A stretch of 64,000 nucleotides of DNA from Neorhizobium populisoli (GCF_019430945.1 NZ_JAHYCB010000008.1:124001-188000), one strand, 5' to 3'; positions 1 through 9,106 are shown, counted from the first letter of the stretch. A program made the numbers and translations. The notes: generated by a model from the letters alone, not told the origin.

Positions 1-250
1 CCCGCGATATCGAAACTGGCTGCCGCCAGATTAGGGTTCTTGTGTAAGAGCGCGAACTGCACGGCTTAGCCGGATCCATTTCCGTCGGCGTCGTACCAAA
101 CTTTTCCGCTCGTTTTATAGTAGATAATGTCTTTGCCTTCCTTGTCGATCAGGATGTCCTGTTCGCCAGTGCCGGTGATCGTTTCGCCCTTTGTCGTTCC
201 GTTTTTCGTGATGCCCAGGACGGACGAGCTTGAGCGAACGGGCCAAATCA
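1..250 (-). pseudogene. RTX-type calcium-binding protein, C-terminal remnant
   Basis: Read on the minus strand, a frame gives the acidic tail typical of haemolysin-type (RTX) calcium-binding proteins, including ITGTGEQDILIDKEGKD and YDADGNGSG. Directly after that comes TAA (68-70), and the same frame continues as AVQFALL to the window edge, which is the usual ending of these proteins. The gene has therefore been stopped inside its last conserved block, and a single TCA-to-TAA change would explain it. Nothing in frame upstream of about 250 looks like RTX repeats, so the 5' part is also gone. RTX proteins are secreted by type I systems and bind calcium through glycine/aspartate nonapeptides. 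258-379 holds nothing recognisable. Confidence 0.6.
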
Positions 251-379
251 GGGGCACACGTTCGCGCGGTTCCTGCGGCGCGTATCTGAAGACGGTACCT
301 TACTCGAAAACAGGCAGGCCGGGCTACTTCCCTGTCGTCCAAATTGCCCCTAGCGTCGGGTATCTTACGCCATCCTTGG

Positions 380-1315
380 TCATCTAGCTTGATAAGCGCG
401 ATCCGCCGCCAGCAGTTCTTTCGAGGCTTCTGTTATCGCGGCCAGCACTTTGACATCGGTGATATTTGCGAGGAACGGCAGCATCGGGCCGCAATTGGCG
501 ATGCCGGCGAGTGCTACCGCCTCATGCAGGACGCGGAGCGGCGAGACGCCATCGCGCAGATCCTCCAATCCCATAAAGAAAGCCCTGAGCCGCTCGGCTT
601 CTGCGACATTTCCGGCTTTCAAGGCCTTCAGGATGCCGGTGGACATGGCGGGCGCGACGCAGACCGAGCCGGAAGTGAAGCCTTGCAGGCCGAAATCCAT
701 CAGGTGGTTGATCGCCGGCCGTTCGCCGATGCCGGAAATAATCATCTTGCGGCCGACTTTCTGTATCAGTTCGGAGAGGTAGCTATCCTCCTTCGGGTTC
801 TGCCGCACGACGGCATATTTGATGGCGCTGATCGCGCCATCGGCGACGACGGCCGCAAGATCGGCGGCGGAGATGTAATCCAGCGATTTCACGTAAGCGA
901 TGATCGGCCGGCCATAGGCATCGGCGATGCGGCGCAGGCCGGTGGCGACGCCTGCGGACGTCACCGGGAAATTCAGCGGCAGGACCATCGCCGTCGGCAT
1001 GTCGTCATGCTCCTTCAGGATGGCAATCTGGTCCAGCGATTTGCCATAATCCGGACCGACCGAGGGAATGAGCCAGGTCCCGGCGGGAGCGACTTCCTTC
1101 AGCATCTCGACCATCTCGGCGAATTCCTTGACCGAGATATTGTAGAGATTAGCATTGCCGCCATAGAGCGCTGTCGTCACGCCACCTTGAGCCAGATGCG
1201 CGAGGATCTTGCGGTTGCCTTCGCGATCGAGTGAATAATCCGTCTTGCGTGCCAAAGGCGGGACGGAGAGGACGGATTTGGCGAGCATTTCGGGGGTCAC
1301 GGAAAAATTGGGCAT
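380..1315 (-). CDS. DapA-family (dihydrodipicolinate synthase-like) lyase/aldolase
   Basis: A 311-residue protein of the class I aldolase TIM-barrel family that includes DapA, NanA and keto-deoxy sugar-acid aldolases. The Schiff-base lysine is probably K166 (ISAIKYAVV) and the partner tyrosine Y141 (IAYVKSLD). Length is normal for the family. It is the last gene of the minus-strand cluster that also carries a sugar-acid dehydratase-like enzyme (6766-7905) and a peptide-type ABC transporter. A role as a 2-keto-3-deoxy acid aldolase or dehydratase is therefore more likely than lysine synthesis. That role is inferred from the neighbours; substrate specificity cannot be read from the sequence. 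Confidence 0.8.
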   Translation of the reverse strand: MPNFSVTPEMLAKSVLSVPPLARKTDYSLDREGNRKILAHLAQGGVTTALYGGNANLYNISVKEFAEMVEMLKEVAPAGTWLIPSVGPDYGKSLDQIAILKEHDDMPTAMVLPLNFPVTSAGVATGLRRIADAYGRPIIAYVKSLDYISAADLAAVVADGAISAIKYAVVRQNPKEDSYLSELIQKVGRKMIISGIGERPAINHLMDFGLQGFTSGSVCVAPAMSTGILKALKAGNVAEAERLRAFFMGLEDLRDGVSPLRVLHEAVALAGIANCGPMLPFLANITDVKVLAAITEASKELLAADRAYQAR

Positions 1316-1402
1316 GGCTTCAGGCTCCCGGTTCAGGGGTGAACAAAAGGATGTTTCGGAACGGCTGTGCCCGCTGCCTCGGCGTCGGGCGTGTCGTTGG
1401 GA

Positions 1403-2185
1403 TCAGGCCGAGCTCATGATCTCGGCTGGGCGCATTTCCTGCTTGCCGTAGGCGCGGCTGGCGGAGAGAAGTCGTTGGGAATAGGGGTGTTGGACATGGC
1501 CGGAACGGATTTGGTCAATGCCGGTTTCTTCGACGATCTCGCCACCGTTCATGATTGCGACGCGGCTGCACAGATGGGCGATGACCGCCATGTCGTGGCT
1601 GACGAGCAGATAGGTCAAGCCGCGTTCCTTCTGCAGGTCGGCCAGCAAGTTGAGAATTTCCGCCTGGACTGAGACGTCGAGTGCCGAAGTTGGTTCGTCG
1701 AGCAGCAAGACCGGCGGATCGAGGATCAGCGCGCGGGCGATCGCCACACGCTGCCGCTGGCCGCCGGAAAGCTGGTGCGGAAACCGGTAGCCGAGGCTCG
1801 GATCGAGACCGACTGCCTTCAACACGTCCGCGACTGCGTTTTCCTTGATCGGCAGGTTCTGGTTGCGCAGCGGTTCGATCAGCTGGGAGCGAACCGTCTT
1901 GCGGGGATGCAGTGATCCGTAGGGGTCCTGGAAGACCATCTGAACATCGCGGAAAAAGGCTTTGCTGCGTTCCGGCTCCAGCGGTTTGCCGTCCAGCGAA
2001 ATCCGGCCGCCATAGTTGCGGTTGAGGCCGGAAATGGCGCGCAACACGGTGGATTTGCCGCAGCCGGATTCGCCCACAAGGCCGAAGGATTTTCCGCGTT
2101 CGACGCTGAAGCTGACGCCCTTGACCACGAGCGGAGAGCGCGGGCCGAAGCGGATGGTGAGGTTTTCGACGTCGATCATGATCAT
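1403..2185 (-). CDS. Peptide/opine-type ABC transporter ATP-binding protein (DppF-like)
   Basis: A 260-residue ABC ATPase. It has Walker A GESGCGKS, signature LSGGQRQRVAIARAL, Walker B LLLDEPTSALD and the switch histidine in LLVSHDM. It is the second ATPase of a five-gene Dpp/Opp-type importer (binding protein, two permeases, two ATPases) and would energise solute import at the cytoplasmic face. Its ATG overlaps the stop of the preceding ATPase gene (2182-3033) by 4 bases, so the two are translationally coupled. Although the family is called peptide or nickel, many rhizobial members import sugars or sugar acids, which would fit the dehydratase and aldolase on either side. Confidence 0.88.
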   Translation of the reverse strand: MIMIDVENLTIRFGPRSPLVVKGVSFSVERGKSFGLVGESGCGKSTVLRAISGLNRNYGGRISLDGKPLEPERSKAFFRDVQMVFQDPYGSLHPRKTVRSQLIEPLRNQNLPIKENAVADVLKAVGLDPSLGYRFPHQLSGGQRQRVAIARALILDPPVLLLDEPTSALDVSVQAEILNLLADLQKERGLTYLLVSHDMAVIAHLCSRVAIMNGGEIVEETGIDQIRSGHVQHPYSQRLLSASRAYGKQEMRPAEIMSSA

Positions 2186-3033
2186 GCTCCGATCGTCGGT
2201 TGCGTGAGCCAGGACGGATCGCGCGTCAGCACCGGCAGGCGCGCCGGCGGGTTTTCGATGGATGGCAGCGAGGCGAGCAGGCCCTGCGTGTAGGGGTGTT
2301 GGGCATTGTCGAGTTCGGACGCTTTCAGCACCTCGACGACACGCCCGGCATACATGATCAGCACCCGGTCGCAGAATTTGCGGATCAGGTTCAGGTCGTG
2401 GCTGATGAAAATCAGGCCGAGATTGCGGCGGGACACGAGTTCATCGAGCAGCGCCAGCACGTCGAGCCGCACCGTCACGTCGAGCGCTGACGTGGGTTCG
2501 TCGGCGATCAGCACTTCCGGCTCGGCGATCAGCATCATGGCGATCATGATGCGCTGACCCATGCCGCCGGAAACCTCGTGCGGATAAAGGCGGAAGACGC
2601 GTTGCGGATCGCGGATTTTTACCGCTTCCAGCATTTCCAGCACCTTCGTCTCCGCTGCCTTCCTGCCCACCTTCGGATAATGCAGGCGATAGGTCTCGGC
2701 GATCTGTTCGCCAACTCGCATGACCGGGTTCAGCGAATATTTCGGGTCCTGAAGGATGAGGCCGATCTGCTTGCCGCGGATTTCCATCATCCGCTTCTCG
2801 CTGGCGGCAAGGAGGTCGGTGTCGTGGAAGGTCATCCGGTCGGCGGTCACCTTTGCGGTCGGCGGCAGGAGCCGCATGATCGCCCGGCCGACGGTGGATT
2901 TGCCCGAGCCGGATTCGCCGACGATGCCAAGCTTTTCCCTGCCGAGCTGGAAACTTACGCCGCGCACAGCTTTCACGAAGCCGTGGGCGAAGGAGATTTC
3001 CATATTTCGGACGTCGATCAACGGTTCGGTCAT
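2182..3033 (-). CDS. Peptide/opine-type ABC transporter ATP-binding protein (DppD-like)
   Basis: A 283-residue ABC ATPase beginning MTEPLIDVRNMEISF. It has Walker A GESGSGKS, a Q-loop with LILQDP, signature VSGGMGQRIMIAMML (the M replaces the more usual Q of the LSGGQ signature) and Walker B VLIADEPTSALD. The C-terminal LPSIENPPARLP region is the oligopeptide-transporter extension. The frame stays open further upstream, but the start at 3033 is preferred because it follows GAGGTGG and overlaps the permease stop as ATGA. It works as a heterodimer with the ATPase at 1403-2185. Confidence 0.87.
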   Translation of the reverse strand: MTEPLIDVRNMEISFAHGFVKAVRGVSFQLGREKLGIVGESGSGKSTVGRAIMRLLPPTAKVTADRMTFHDTDLLAASEKRMMEIRGKQIGLILQDPKYSLNPVMRVGEQIAETYRLHYPKVGRKAAETKVLEMLEAVKIRDPQRVFRLYPHEVSGGMGQRIMIAMMLIAEPEVLIADEPTSALDVTVRLDVLALLDELVSRRNLGLIFISHDLNLIRKFCDRVLIMYAGRVVEVLKASELDNAQHPYTQGLLASLPSIENPPARLPVLTRDPSWLTQPTIGA

Positions 3034-3962
3034 TCGCCACCTCTGGGGTCGAGCACGTCGCGCAGGGCATCGCCGACGAGGTTGAAGGCAAGACTGACAG
3101 CAGCGATCGCAAGACCGGGTGCGGCAATCACCCAAGGGCTGTCGAGCATGAATTCGCGGCCGGTGGCGGCCATCGCGCCCCATTCCGGCCATGGTGGCTG
3201 GGCGCCAAGACCGAGGAAGCCGAGGCCGGCGGCGGTCAGGATGATGCCGGCCATATTGAGCGTGACGCGAACGATGACGGAGGGAATGCACATCGGCAGG
3301 ATATGCCGCAGGATGATGGCGCCCGAGGACGCGCCTTGCAGGCGCACGGCGGCGATATAATCCATCTGCCGCAGGCTCAGCGTTTCGGCGCGGGCAAGGC
3401 GAGCGATCGGCGGCCAGGCGGTCAGAGAAATAGCGATGATCGCATTGGTGATGCCGGGGCCAAGCGCTGCTGCGAAACCGAGCGCCAGGACAAGCCCCGG
3501 GAAGGACAGGAAGATGTCCGTGATGCGCATCAGCACTTCATCGACGATACCGCCGAAATAGCCGGAGCAGGTGCCGATCAGAAGACCGATCGGCGCGACG
3601 ATGATCGTCACGAGGATGATGATGTCGAGCGTCGTCCGCGCCCCGTAGATGATGCGGGAGAAGACGTCGCGGCCGAAATTATCGGTGCCTAAAAGGTGTT
3701 CCCAGGAAGGCGGCGCCAGCCGGATCGCCATGTTCTGGGCGACCGGATCGTATTGGGTGAGCAGGGGCGCCGCGGCGGCCGTGACGATGAGGATCAGGAT
3801 GACCACCAGGCCGACGACGCCGAGCGGGTGTTCGCGGAACTTCAGCCAGCCTTGGTAGAATTGCTGCAAGAGCGCATGCAACGTGCCTTTCGGCTCCGGT
3901 GCCAGAAGCCAGCCGCGCAGGCCCGGTGGCGTGGGGCGGGGGTGTGAGATTGGCATCGTCAT
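3030..3962 (-). CDS. Peptide/opine-type ABC transporter permease (DppC-like)
   Basis: An inner-membrane permease of about 310 residues. It has a first hydrophobic helix (LGVVGLVVILILIV), the family motif LLGTDNFGRDVFSRIIYGART, and the EAA-type loop AAVRLQGASSGAIILRHILP that contacts the ATPases. Five or six membrane spans can be picked out, ending at LAFNLVGDALRDVLDPR, which is the classic DppC terminus. A 42-base upstream extension is possible but would run into the previous gene; the ATG at 3962 lies 4 bases after that gene's stop. It pairs with the DppB-like permease at 3967-5109. Confidence 0.87.
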   Translation of the reverse strand: MTMPISHPRPTPPGLRGWLLAPEPKGTLHALLQQFYQGWLKFREHPLGVVGLVVILILIVTAAAAPLLTQYDPVAQNMAIRLAPPSWEHLLGTDNFGRDVFSRIIYGARTTLDIIILVTIIVAPIGLLIGTCSGYFGGIVDEVLMRITDIFLSFPGLVLALGFAAALGPGITNAIIAISLTAWPPIARLARAETLSLRQMDYIAAVRLQGASSGAIILRHILPMCIPSVIVRVTLNMAGIILTAAGLGFLGLGAQPPWPEWGAMAATGREFMLDSPWVIAAPGLAIAAVSLAFNLVGDALRDVLDPRGGE

Positions 3963-3966
3963 TTCG

Positions 3967-5109
3967 TCACCGTGTTCTCGGGTCGAGGATGCGGTAGAGG
4001 ACATCCGACGTGATGTTGATGATCAGGAAGACGATCCCGATGGTGAGCACCGCGCCCATCACGACGTTCATGTCGTTCATCTGCAGGCCGCGTGTGAGAT
4101 ATTGGCCGAGACCCGGCCAGGCGAAGACGGTTTCAATCAGCACCGCGCCTTCAAGCAGGCCGCCGAAGGTCAGCGCCATGATCGTCAGCAGCTGTACGCG
4201 GATGTTGCGGAAGGCGTGGCGCCAGATCACCTGGCGGGAGGCAAGCCCCTTGGCGCGCGCCGTGATGATATATTCCTGGCTGAGCTGTTCCAGCATGAAG
4301 CTGCGCGACATGCGGCTGATATAGGCCACCGAATAATAGCCAAGGATCGCGCCGGGCAGGATGATATGGCCAAGCGCATTCTGGAAAACGTCCCAATTGC
4401 CTTCCATGGCGGAATCGAGCAGCAGGAAGCCGGTGACCGGGGTAACGATGCCTTCGTAATAGACATCGATGCGGCCGGATGCGCCGACCCATTGCAGCTT
4501 CGCATAAAAGATGAACAGCGCCATAAGGCCCATCCAGAAGGTCGGGATGGAATGGCCGGCAAGGCCGATGATGCGGGCGGCATGGTCGATTGGCTTGCCA
4601 CGATTTACCGCGGCGGTAATGCCGAGCGGCACGCCGACGATGGTGCCGACCAGCATCGCCACGATCGTCAGCTCGATCGTTGCCGGAAAGACCGACATCA
4701 GGTCCGTGACGATCGGCTGACCGGTGATCGCAGACACGCCGAGATCGCCGGTCAGCACTCTTTTCACATAACTGACGAACTGGATGTAGACGGGCTGGTC
4801 GAGGCCAAGCTGCTTGAAGACCCGGTCATAGACTTCCTTGCTAACCTCCGGCCCGGTGATTGCCAGAACAGGATCGGCCGGCAGCAGGCGCCCCATCGAG
4901 AAGGTCAAGAAAAGCAGTCCGAGCAGCGTCGTCACCACGGCGACGACGCGGCCGATGAAACGGCGGATGGCGAGCTTGATGCCATCATCCGGCATGTCAT
5001 CGACCGGGCCATTGGTGGCTGGCCCGGGCATGGTCGGCCCATTCGGGGTCGGCCCAGTCGTGGAAGACATAGGCGAGTTGTCTCGTGTCGTCATATCCAC
5101 GCTGGCCAC
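3967..5109 (-). CDS. Peptide/opine-type ABC transporter permease (DppB-like)
   Basis: A 380-residue inner-membrane permease. Membrane segments include VVTTLLGLLFLTFSMGRLLP, the TIELTIVAMLVGTIVGVPLG block and a final GAVLTIGIVFLIINITSDVLY. The coupling loop reads TARAKGLASRQVIWRHAFRN and the end is ILDPRTR, as in DppB. The first 45 residues are unusual: a polar proline/glycine/threonine-rich tail (TGPTPNGPTMPGPATNGP) before the first helix. It may be real, or the start may be further in, for example at the methionine in DDMPDDGIK. It follows the binding-protein gene by 7 bases. Confidence 0.87.
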   Translation of the reverse strand: MASVDMTTRDNSPMSSTTGPTPNGPTMPGPATNGPVDDMPDDGIKLAIRRFIGRVVAVVTTLLGLLFLTFSMGRLLPADPVLAITGPEVSKEVYDRVFKQLGLDQPVYIQFVSYVKRVLTGDLGVSAITGQPIVTDLMSVFPATIELTIVAMLVGTIVGVPLGITAAVNRGKPIDHAARIIGLAGHSIPTFWMGLMALFIFYAKLQWVGASGRIDVYYEGIVTPVTGFLLLDSAMEGNWDVFQNALGHIILPGAILGYYSVAYISRMSRSFMLEQLSQEYIITARAKGLASRQVIWRHAFRNIRVQLLTIMALTFGGLLEGAVLIETVFAWPGLGQYLTRGLQMNDMNVVMGAVLTIGIVFLIINITSDVLYRILDPRTR

Positions 5110-5116
5110 GTCGATC

Positions 5117-6715
5117 CTACTCCTTGGTTTTGGTTACGTCGTGCCAACGGGTCGACCAGGTCGTATGGCCCTGATAACCCTTGACGCTGGCGCGGGTGAC
5201 ATAAGGGTCGGTGCGCTGGAAGAAGACGATCAGCGGCGGGTTCATGCCCTTGTAGATTTCGTCGATCTTCTTGAACATGTCCGTGCGCTTGGCCGTGTCA
5301 CGCTCCTTCATCGACTGGTCGACGAGCGTGTTCAGCTCCGGAACCTGCATGGCGGTGCGCCACAGATAATAGCTGCCGAGGCGGGCTTCGTCGCGATTGT
5401 CCGGGTTGTAGGCATATTGGGTCGCGACGGCGAACGGATCGGGCAGGCGGGCACCGGAATTGCCGAGCAGGATTTCATATTTGCGCTCGCGGAAGGCGGG
5501 CGTGTATTCGCCAGGCACCAGGTTCAGGTCGAAGCCTGCCGCCTTGGCGCTGGCCTGCAGCGCTTCGGTGAAGGGCAGCGTGGCAGCGCCGGAAGGGTTC
5601 AGCACCTTTTTGAGGCCGTTCGGATAACCGGCCTGCGCCAGCAGCGCCTTGGCCTTGGCGGGATCGTAGTCGTAACGCGATGTGCTGTCGCTCGGAGCGC
5701 CGATCATGCCCTTCGGCACGACAGACTGCCAAGGAAAGCCGGTATAGCGCATGATATTGCCGGAAATCGCCTTCCAGTCGAAGGCATGCTGGAAGGCTTC
5801 GCGAACCAGCGGCTTCTGCAAGTCCGGGTCCTTCTGGTTGAGCGCGATGTAATAGAAGCCGAGGCCCGGAACGTTGTCGATCACCATCTTCTTGTCGTTC
5901 GCCAGCGCGTCGAGGTCGCCGCTTGCGAGATACTGGCCGACATCCACGTCGCCGGCCTGCAGCTGAAGACGCAGGTTGCCGGATTCCGGGATGTGGCGGG
6001 CAATGACGCGGATCATTGCCGGTGCGCCGCCCCAGTATTTCTTGTTGGCCTCAAAGACGGCAATGTCGTTCGGCCGCCACTGCGACAGCGAATAGGGACC
6101 GCTGCCGGCGGAGTTGGCTGCCAGCCATCCGGCGCCGAAATCGCCGTTCGCCTCATGCGACATGGCGGTCTTTTTGTCGATGATGCCGAGCGAGGAGCTT
6201 GCCAGCGAATAGAGCACAAGATCGGTGCTGACCTGGATCGGCAGCTCGATTTCGAGCGTCTGGGCGTCTTTGGCGCGCACCAGCTTTTCGACATTGTCCG
6301 GCGTAAAGCCCCAGAGCGCGATATCGGTGGAGCCGACCTGGCCGCGCTTGATGACGCGCTGGATTGACCAGGCCGCATCTTCGGCGGTGACCGGATTGCC
6401 GCTCTGGAACGTGGCATCGCTGCGCAGCGTGATAGTGATCAGCTTGCCGTCGGCCGAGGCGCTCCACTTGGTCGCCAGCATCGGCTTCATCTTCTGAAGG
6501 TCGTTCTGAGGCAGTTCGATGAGGTTGTCATAGAGATTGGAAATCAGCTCGGAGACCGTGCGGGCGTTATTGTCCGCCGGATCGAGCGTGCGGATGCCGG
6601 TCAGGTTCGTGCCGATTACCAGCATGTTCGGCGGCGAGGCGGCAAGCGCCTGCCCCTGCGGGACCGTCAGCGCCGCGGCGACCAGAAATGTCGCCGCCAT
6701 CAGATGCTTCATCAT
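5117..6715 (-). CDS. Periplasmic solute-binding protein of a peptide-type ABC importer (SBP family 5)
   Basis: A 532-residue extracytoplasmic binding protein with a Sec signal peptide (MMKHLMAATFLVAAALTVP, cleavage near ALA-ASPP). It shows family 5 (DppA/OppA) features: IGTNLTGIRTLDPADN at the start of the mature protein, SGNPVTAEDAAWSIQR and LVREAFQHAFDWKAI. The start at 6715 is chosen because GGGAGGT lies 6 bases upstream and because longer versions would add a charged stretch before the signal peptide. As the first transporter gene after the dehydratase, it sets the substrate of the importer; the ligand is unknown. Confidence 0.88.
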   Translation of the reverse strand: MMKHLMAATFLVAAALTVPQGQALAASPPNMLVIGTNLTGIRTLDPADNNARTVSELISNLYDNLIELPQNDLQKMKPMLATKWSASADGKLITITLRSDATFQSGNPVTAEDAAWSIQRVIKRGQVGSTDIALWGFTPDNVEKLVRAKDAQTLEIELPIQVSTDLVLYSLASSSLGIIDKKTAMSHEANGDFGAGWLAANSAGSGPYSLSQWRPNDIAVFEANKKYWGGAPAMIRVIARHIPESGNLRLQLQAGDVDVGQYLASGDLDALANDKKMVIDNVPGLGFYYIALNQKDPDLQKPLVREAFQHAFDWKAISGNIMRYTGFPWQSVVPKGMIGAPSDSTSRYDYDPAKAKALLAQAGYPNGLKKVLNPSGAATLPFTEALQASAKAAGFDLNLVPGEYTPAFRERKYEILLGNSGARLPDPFAVATQYAYNPDNRDEARLGSYYLWRTAMQVPELNTLVDQSMKERDTAKRTDMFKKIDEIYKGMNPPLIVFFQRTDPYVTRASVKGYQGHTTWSTRWHDVTKTKE

Positions 6716-6765
6716 GTTCAACCTCCCAATTGAAATCTTTGATCTCTTCAGTTCGTCTATTCGTC

Positions 6766-7905
6766 TCACGGATAACCGTAGGAACCGTCCGGCTTGACCG
6801 GCATCTTGCGTTCCCAGTGAATGTAGGTGTCCTTTTGCAGCTCCCGCTCGTCGATCTCGACGCCCCAGCCGGGACGTTCGGGTCTGAGCTGCAGGTATCC
6901 GCCTTCGGGCAGGTAGGGGTCCTTGACGTAAGGCGCGTCAAGCGGCAGGCGGTATTCGAGGATCTTGAAGTTAGGCGTCGCGGCCGAGAAATGCACATTG
7001 ACGGCGGTGGCGAGCGGTCCCATCGGATTATGTGGCGCGATCGGGATGTAATGCGCTTCGGCGATCACGGCGATCTTGCGCATTTCGAGCAGGCCGCCAA
7101 CGACGCAGATATCCGGCTGGGCGATGTCGCAGCCGCGGGCCGAAAGCAGGTTGAGGAATTCGTAGCGGCTGTAGAGGCTTTCGCCGGTCGCCAGCGGGCA
7201 GTTCATCTTCGCCTTCATCTCGGCCCAGGCGGGGATGTGTTCCGGGCGGATCGGCTCCTCGAAGAACAGCGGATCATAAGGGGCGAGCGCATTGCCGAGC
7301 TGGACAGCCTGCCAGGGCTCGAAAATCTTGGCATGGGCGTCGAAAGCGTATTCGAAATTTTTCGGCGAAATCTCGCGCAGCCGGCGGAAATAGTCGGCGC
7401 TGGTGGCAACCACTTCGCCCCAGCGTTCCGCGTGGAAATCGACACGGAAGGGGCTGAGCTTGAAGGCGGTAAAGCCGTATTTCTCGTGGTGGCCCTGAAC
7501 CGTATCGAGCGCCACTTGCGGATCGGGCGCAGTATAGACGCCGAGATAGACGCGCACCTTGTCGCGCACCTCGCCACCGAGCAGCTTGTAGACCGGCAGG
7601 TTGAGAGCCTTGGCCGAGATGTCCCAGAGGCAGTGGTCGATCGCCGAGAATGTGGCGAGATGCATGGCGCCGCCCGGGAAACGCGCTTGCTGCTGCAGTT
7701 TAAGCATCAGGAACTCGATCCGGCGCGGATCCTCGCCTTTGATCTGTTCGTAGAAATAGTCCAGCATAGCCGGCAATGCACGGTCAGGCCCGTGGTTGTA
7801 ACATTCGCCCCAGCCGGTAATGCCTTCGTCCGTGTCGATCGCCACGATTACCCGCGGACGCTTCTCGTCATGGCTCATATAGCTTCGAAGGCCGGTAATA
7901 CGCAT
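6766..7905 (-). CDS. Enolase-superfamily sugar-acid dehydratase (mandelate racemase/galactonate dehydratase type)
   Basis: A 379-residue protein with the N-terminal capping domain and C-terminal barrel of the mandelate racemase/muconate lactonising family. Likely metal ligands are D189 (YAFDAHAK), a glutamate of the EEP motif (216-217) and E242 (ATGES). Candidate catalytic residues are H191, two residues after the first ligand, K149 and H292 (APHNPMGP). The APHNPMGP block is typical of D-galactonate-type dehydratases. It would dehydrate an aldonic or uronic acid to a 2-keto-3-deoxy acid, which the DapA-like protein at 380-1315 could cleave. Both the reaction and the coupling are inferred. It is probably the first gene of the minus-strand operon. 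Confidence 0.82.
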   Translation of the reverse strand: MRITGLRSYMSHDEKRPRVIVAIDTDEGITGWGECYNHGPDRALPAMLDYFYEQIKGEDPRRIEFLMLKLQQQARFPGGAMHLATFSAIDHCLWDISAKALNLPVYKLLGGEVRDKVRVYLGVYTAPDPQVALDTVQGHHEKYGFTAFKLSPFRVDFHAERWGEVVATSADYFRRLREISPKNFEYAFDAHAKIFEPWQAVQLGNALAPYDPLFFEEPIRPEHIPAWAEMKAKMNCPLATGESLYSRYEFLNLLSARGCDIAQPDICVVGGLLEMRKIAVIAEAHYIPIAPHNPMGPLATAVNVHFSAATPNFKILEYRLPLDAPYVKDPYLPEGGYLQLRPERPGWGVEIDERELQKDTYIHWERKMPVKPDGSYGYP

Positions 7906-8389
7906 GGTCGCAAACTTTCTCTTACGGAAACAGGCATGAGCGAGCTATCCGGCGCGATTGCGCGCCGGGCTTTTGCAAATGGCCTGTCGATCAGGAACCA
8001 GAAGGCAAGGCTTATCCGCTTGCGAAACCTTGCGGGCTTGCGGTTCAACGTTCGACAGAGGTGATGCGGAAACTGGCTCTTCGATCCTAGCGGCGTTTTT
8101 CCCGCCATCGATGAGGATCGAATTGCGCCGTATATTGCATTTGAATATCTCCTCCCTGAGATGGCCGAATGCACGTCGACAATTTCGATTACGCTAACAC
8201 GGCAACTGAAGTTGTCAACTCGCATTTCAAATTATGGAAAAAACATTGCCGAAGAAGTAATTTTTGATGACATCTTTGAAATTGTGCCTATCGATAGATA
8301 TGCAGGAGGGCGAGCCTTGGCGCGTCTTCCTCCGCGTGCGGGGGAGGGCCGCGGGATTGGGAAGCTTGGGAGATAAGCGGAGGTGTTGA
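7906..8389 (+). promoter_or_regulatory. Divergent promoter region between dehydratase operon and GntR regulator
   Basis: A 484-base gap between divergent genes with no convincing coding frame. It must hold the promoters of both. An AT-rich stretch lies at about 8200-8290, containing the short dyad AGTTGTCAACT (8210-8220), which has the size of a GntR half-site pair. I cannot tell whether the regulator binds it. Confidence 0.35.
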
Positions 8390-9106
8390 ATGGCTGAGCT
8401 GCAATTGACGCCGCCGCGCAAGGAAAGGCTGGCGGACAAGTTATATGGCCAGATTCTCGAGCAGATTCTCAACGGTGCCTTCAAGGAGGGCGACCGGCTG
8501 CCGCCCGAAAACGATATCTGTTCTGCCTTTTCCGTGTCCCGTCCGGTGGTTCGCCAGGCTCTGATCCGGCTGCAGGCGGACGGCCTCGTTTATTCGCGGC
8601 GCGGCTCCGGCACATTCGTGCGCGCCGTGCCGCCATCGGCGATCACCCGTTTCGTACAGCCGTCCAATGTCGCCGGTTACCTCAAGTCGTTCGAGGTCAG
8701 GTTTGCGTTGGAAGCCGCTGCCGCCTCGCTTGCGGCCGAGCGCCGCTCCAGCCAGAACCTTCACAATCTCGACGAGGCCAATGCGCTTCTGCGCGAAAAG
8801 ATCATGAATGGTGAGTCACCCAGCGAGGCGGATTTCGACTTTCACCGGGAGGTCGCGGTCGCGAGCGGCAACGACCTGTTTGTATCGCTCTTCGAACATC
8901 TTCGTGGTGAAATCAGCGGCTCCATGGGCGTAGCACTCGGCTTGACCAAACTTGGTTCGGACGAGCGGCGCATTGCGGTACTGCGCGAACACCAACAGAT
9001 CGTCGATGCAATCCAGGCGAAGAACGGCGAACATGCGGCGCTCTACATGCGCTATCATCTCCTGCGCGCACGTGAGCGCATTACGGATGCGCAGAGGGAT
9101 CCATGA
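8390..9106 (+). CDS. GntR/FadR-family transcriptional regulator
   Basis: A 238-residue regulator. The N-terminal winged helix reads DKLYGQILEQILNGAFKEGDRLPPE followed by FSVSRPVVRQALIRLQADGLVYSRRGSGTFV, which is the classic GntR DNA-binding signature. The C-terminal half is an all-helical FCD effector domain (EVRFALEAAAASLAAERR, DFHREVAVASGNDLF, HLLRARERI), the subgroup that senses small organic acids and binds a metal through Asp/His residues. A strong GCGGAGGTG site precedes the ATG. It is divergent from the sugar-acid operon and probably represses it until the acid or a breakdown product binds. Confidence 0.88.
   Translation: MAELQLTPPRKERLADKLYGQILEQILNGAFKEGDRLPPENDICSAFSVSRPVVRQALIRLQADGLVYSRRGSGTFVRAVPPSAITRFVQPSNVAGYLKSFEVRFALEAAAASLAAERRSSQNLHNLDEANALLREKIMNGESPSEADFDFHREVAVASGNDLFVSLFEHLRGEISGSMGVALGLTKLGSDERRIAVLREHQQIVDAIQAKNGEHAALYMRYHLLRARERITDAQRDP

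Noticed and set aside
344..1234. Long plus-strand frame of 296 codons
   Set aside because: It lies opposite the DapA-like gene, has no recognisable domain and shows the odd composition of an antisense frame in GC-rich DNA.
3883..5184. Plus-strand frame of 433 codons opposite the permease genes
   Set aside because: Composition is rich in His, Asp, Arg and Gln, with no domain; the minus strand encodes clear permeases there.
4838..6367. Plus-strand frame of 509 codons
   Set aside because: Antisense to the binding-protein gene, which has a signal peptide and family motifs.
8210..8220. AGTTGTCAACT as a GntR operator
   Set aside because: It is short and occurs once; not enough to call an operator, so only mentioned within the promoter region.
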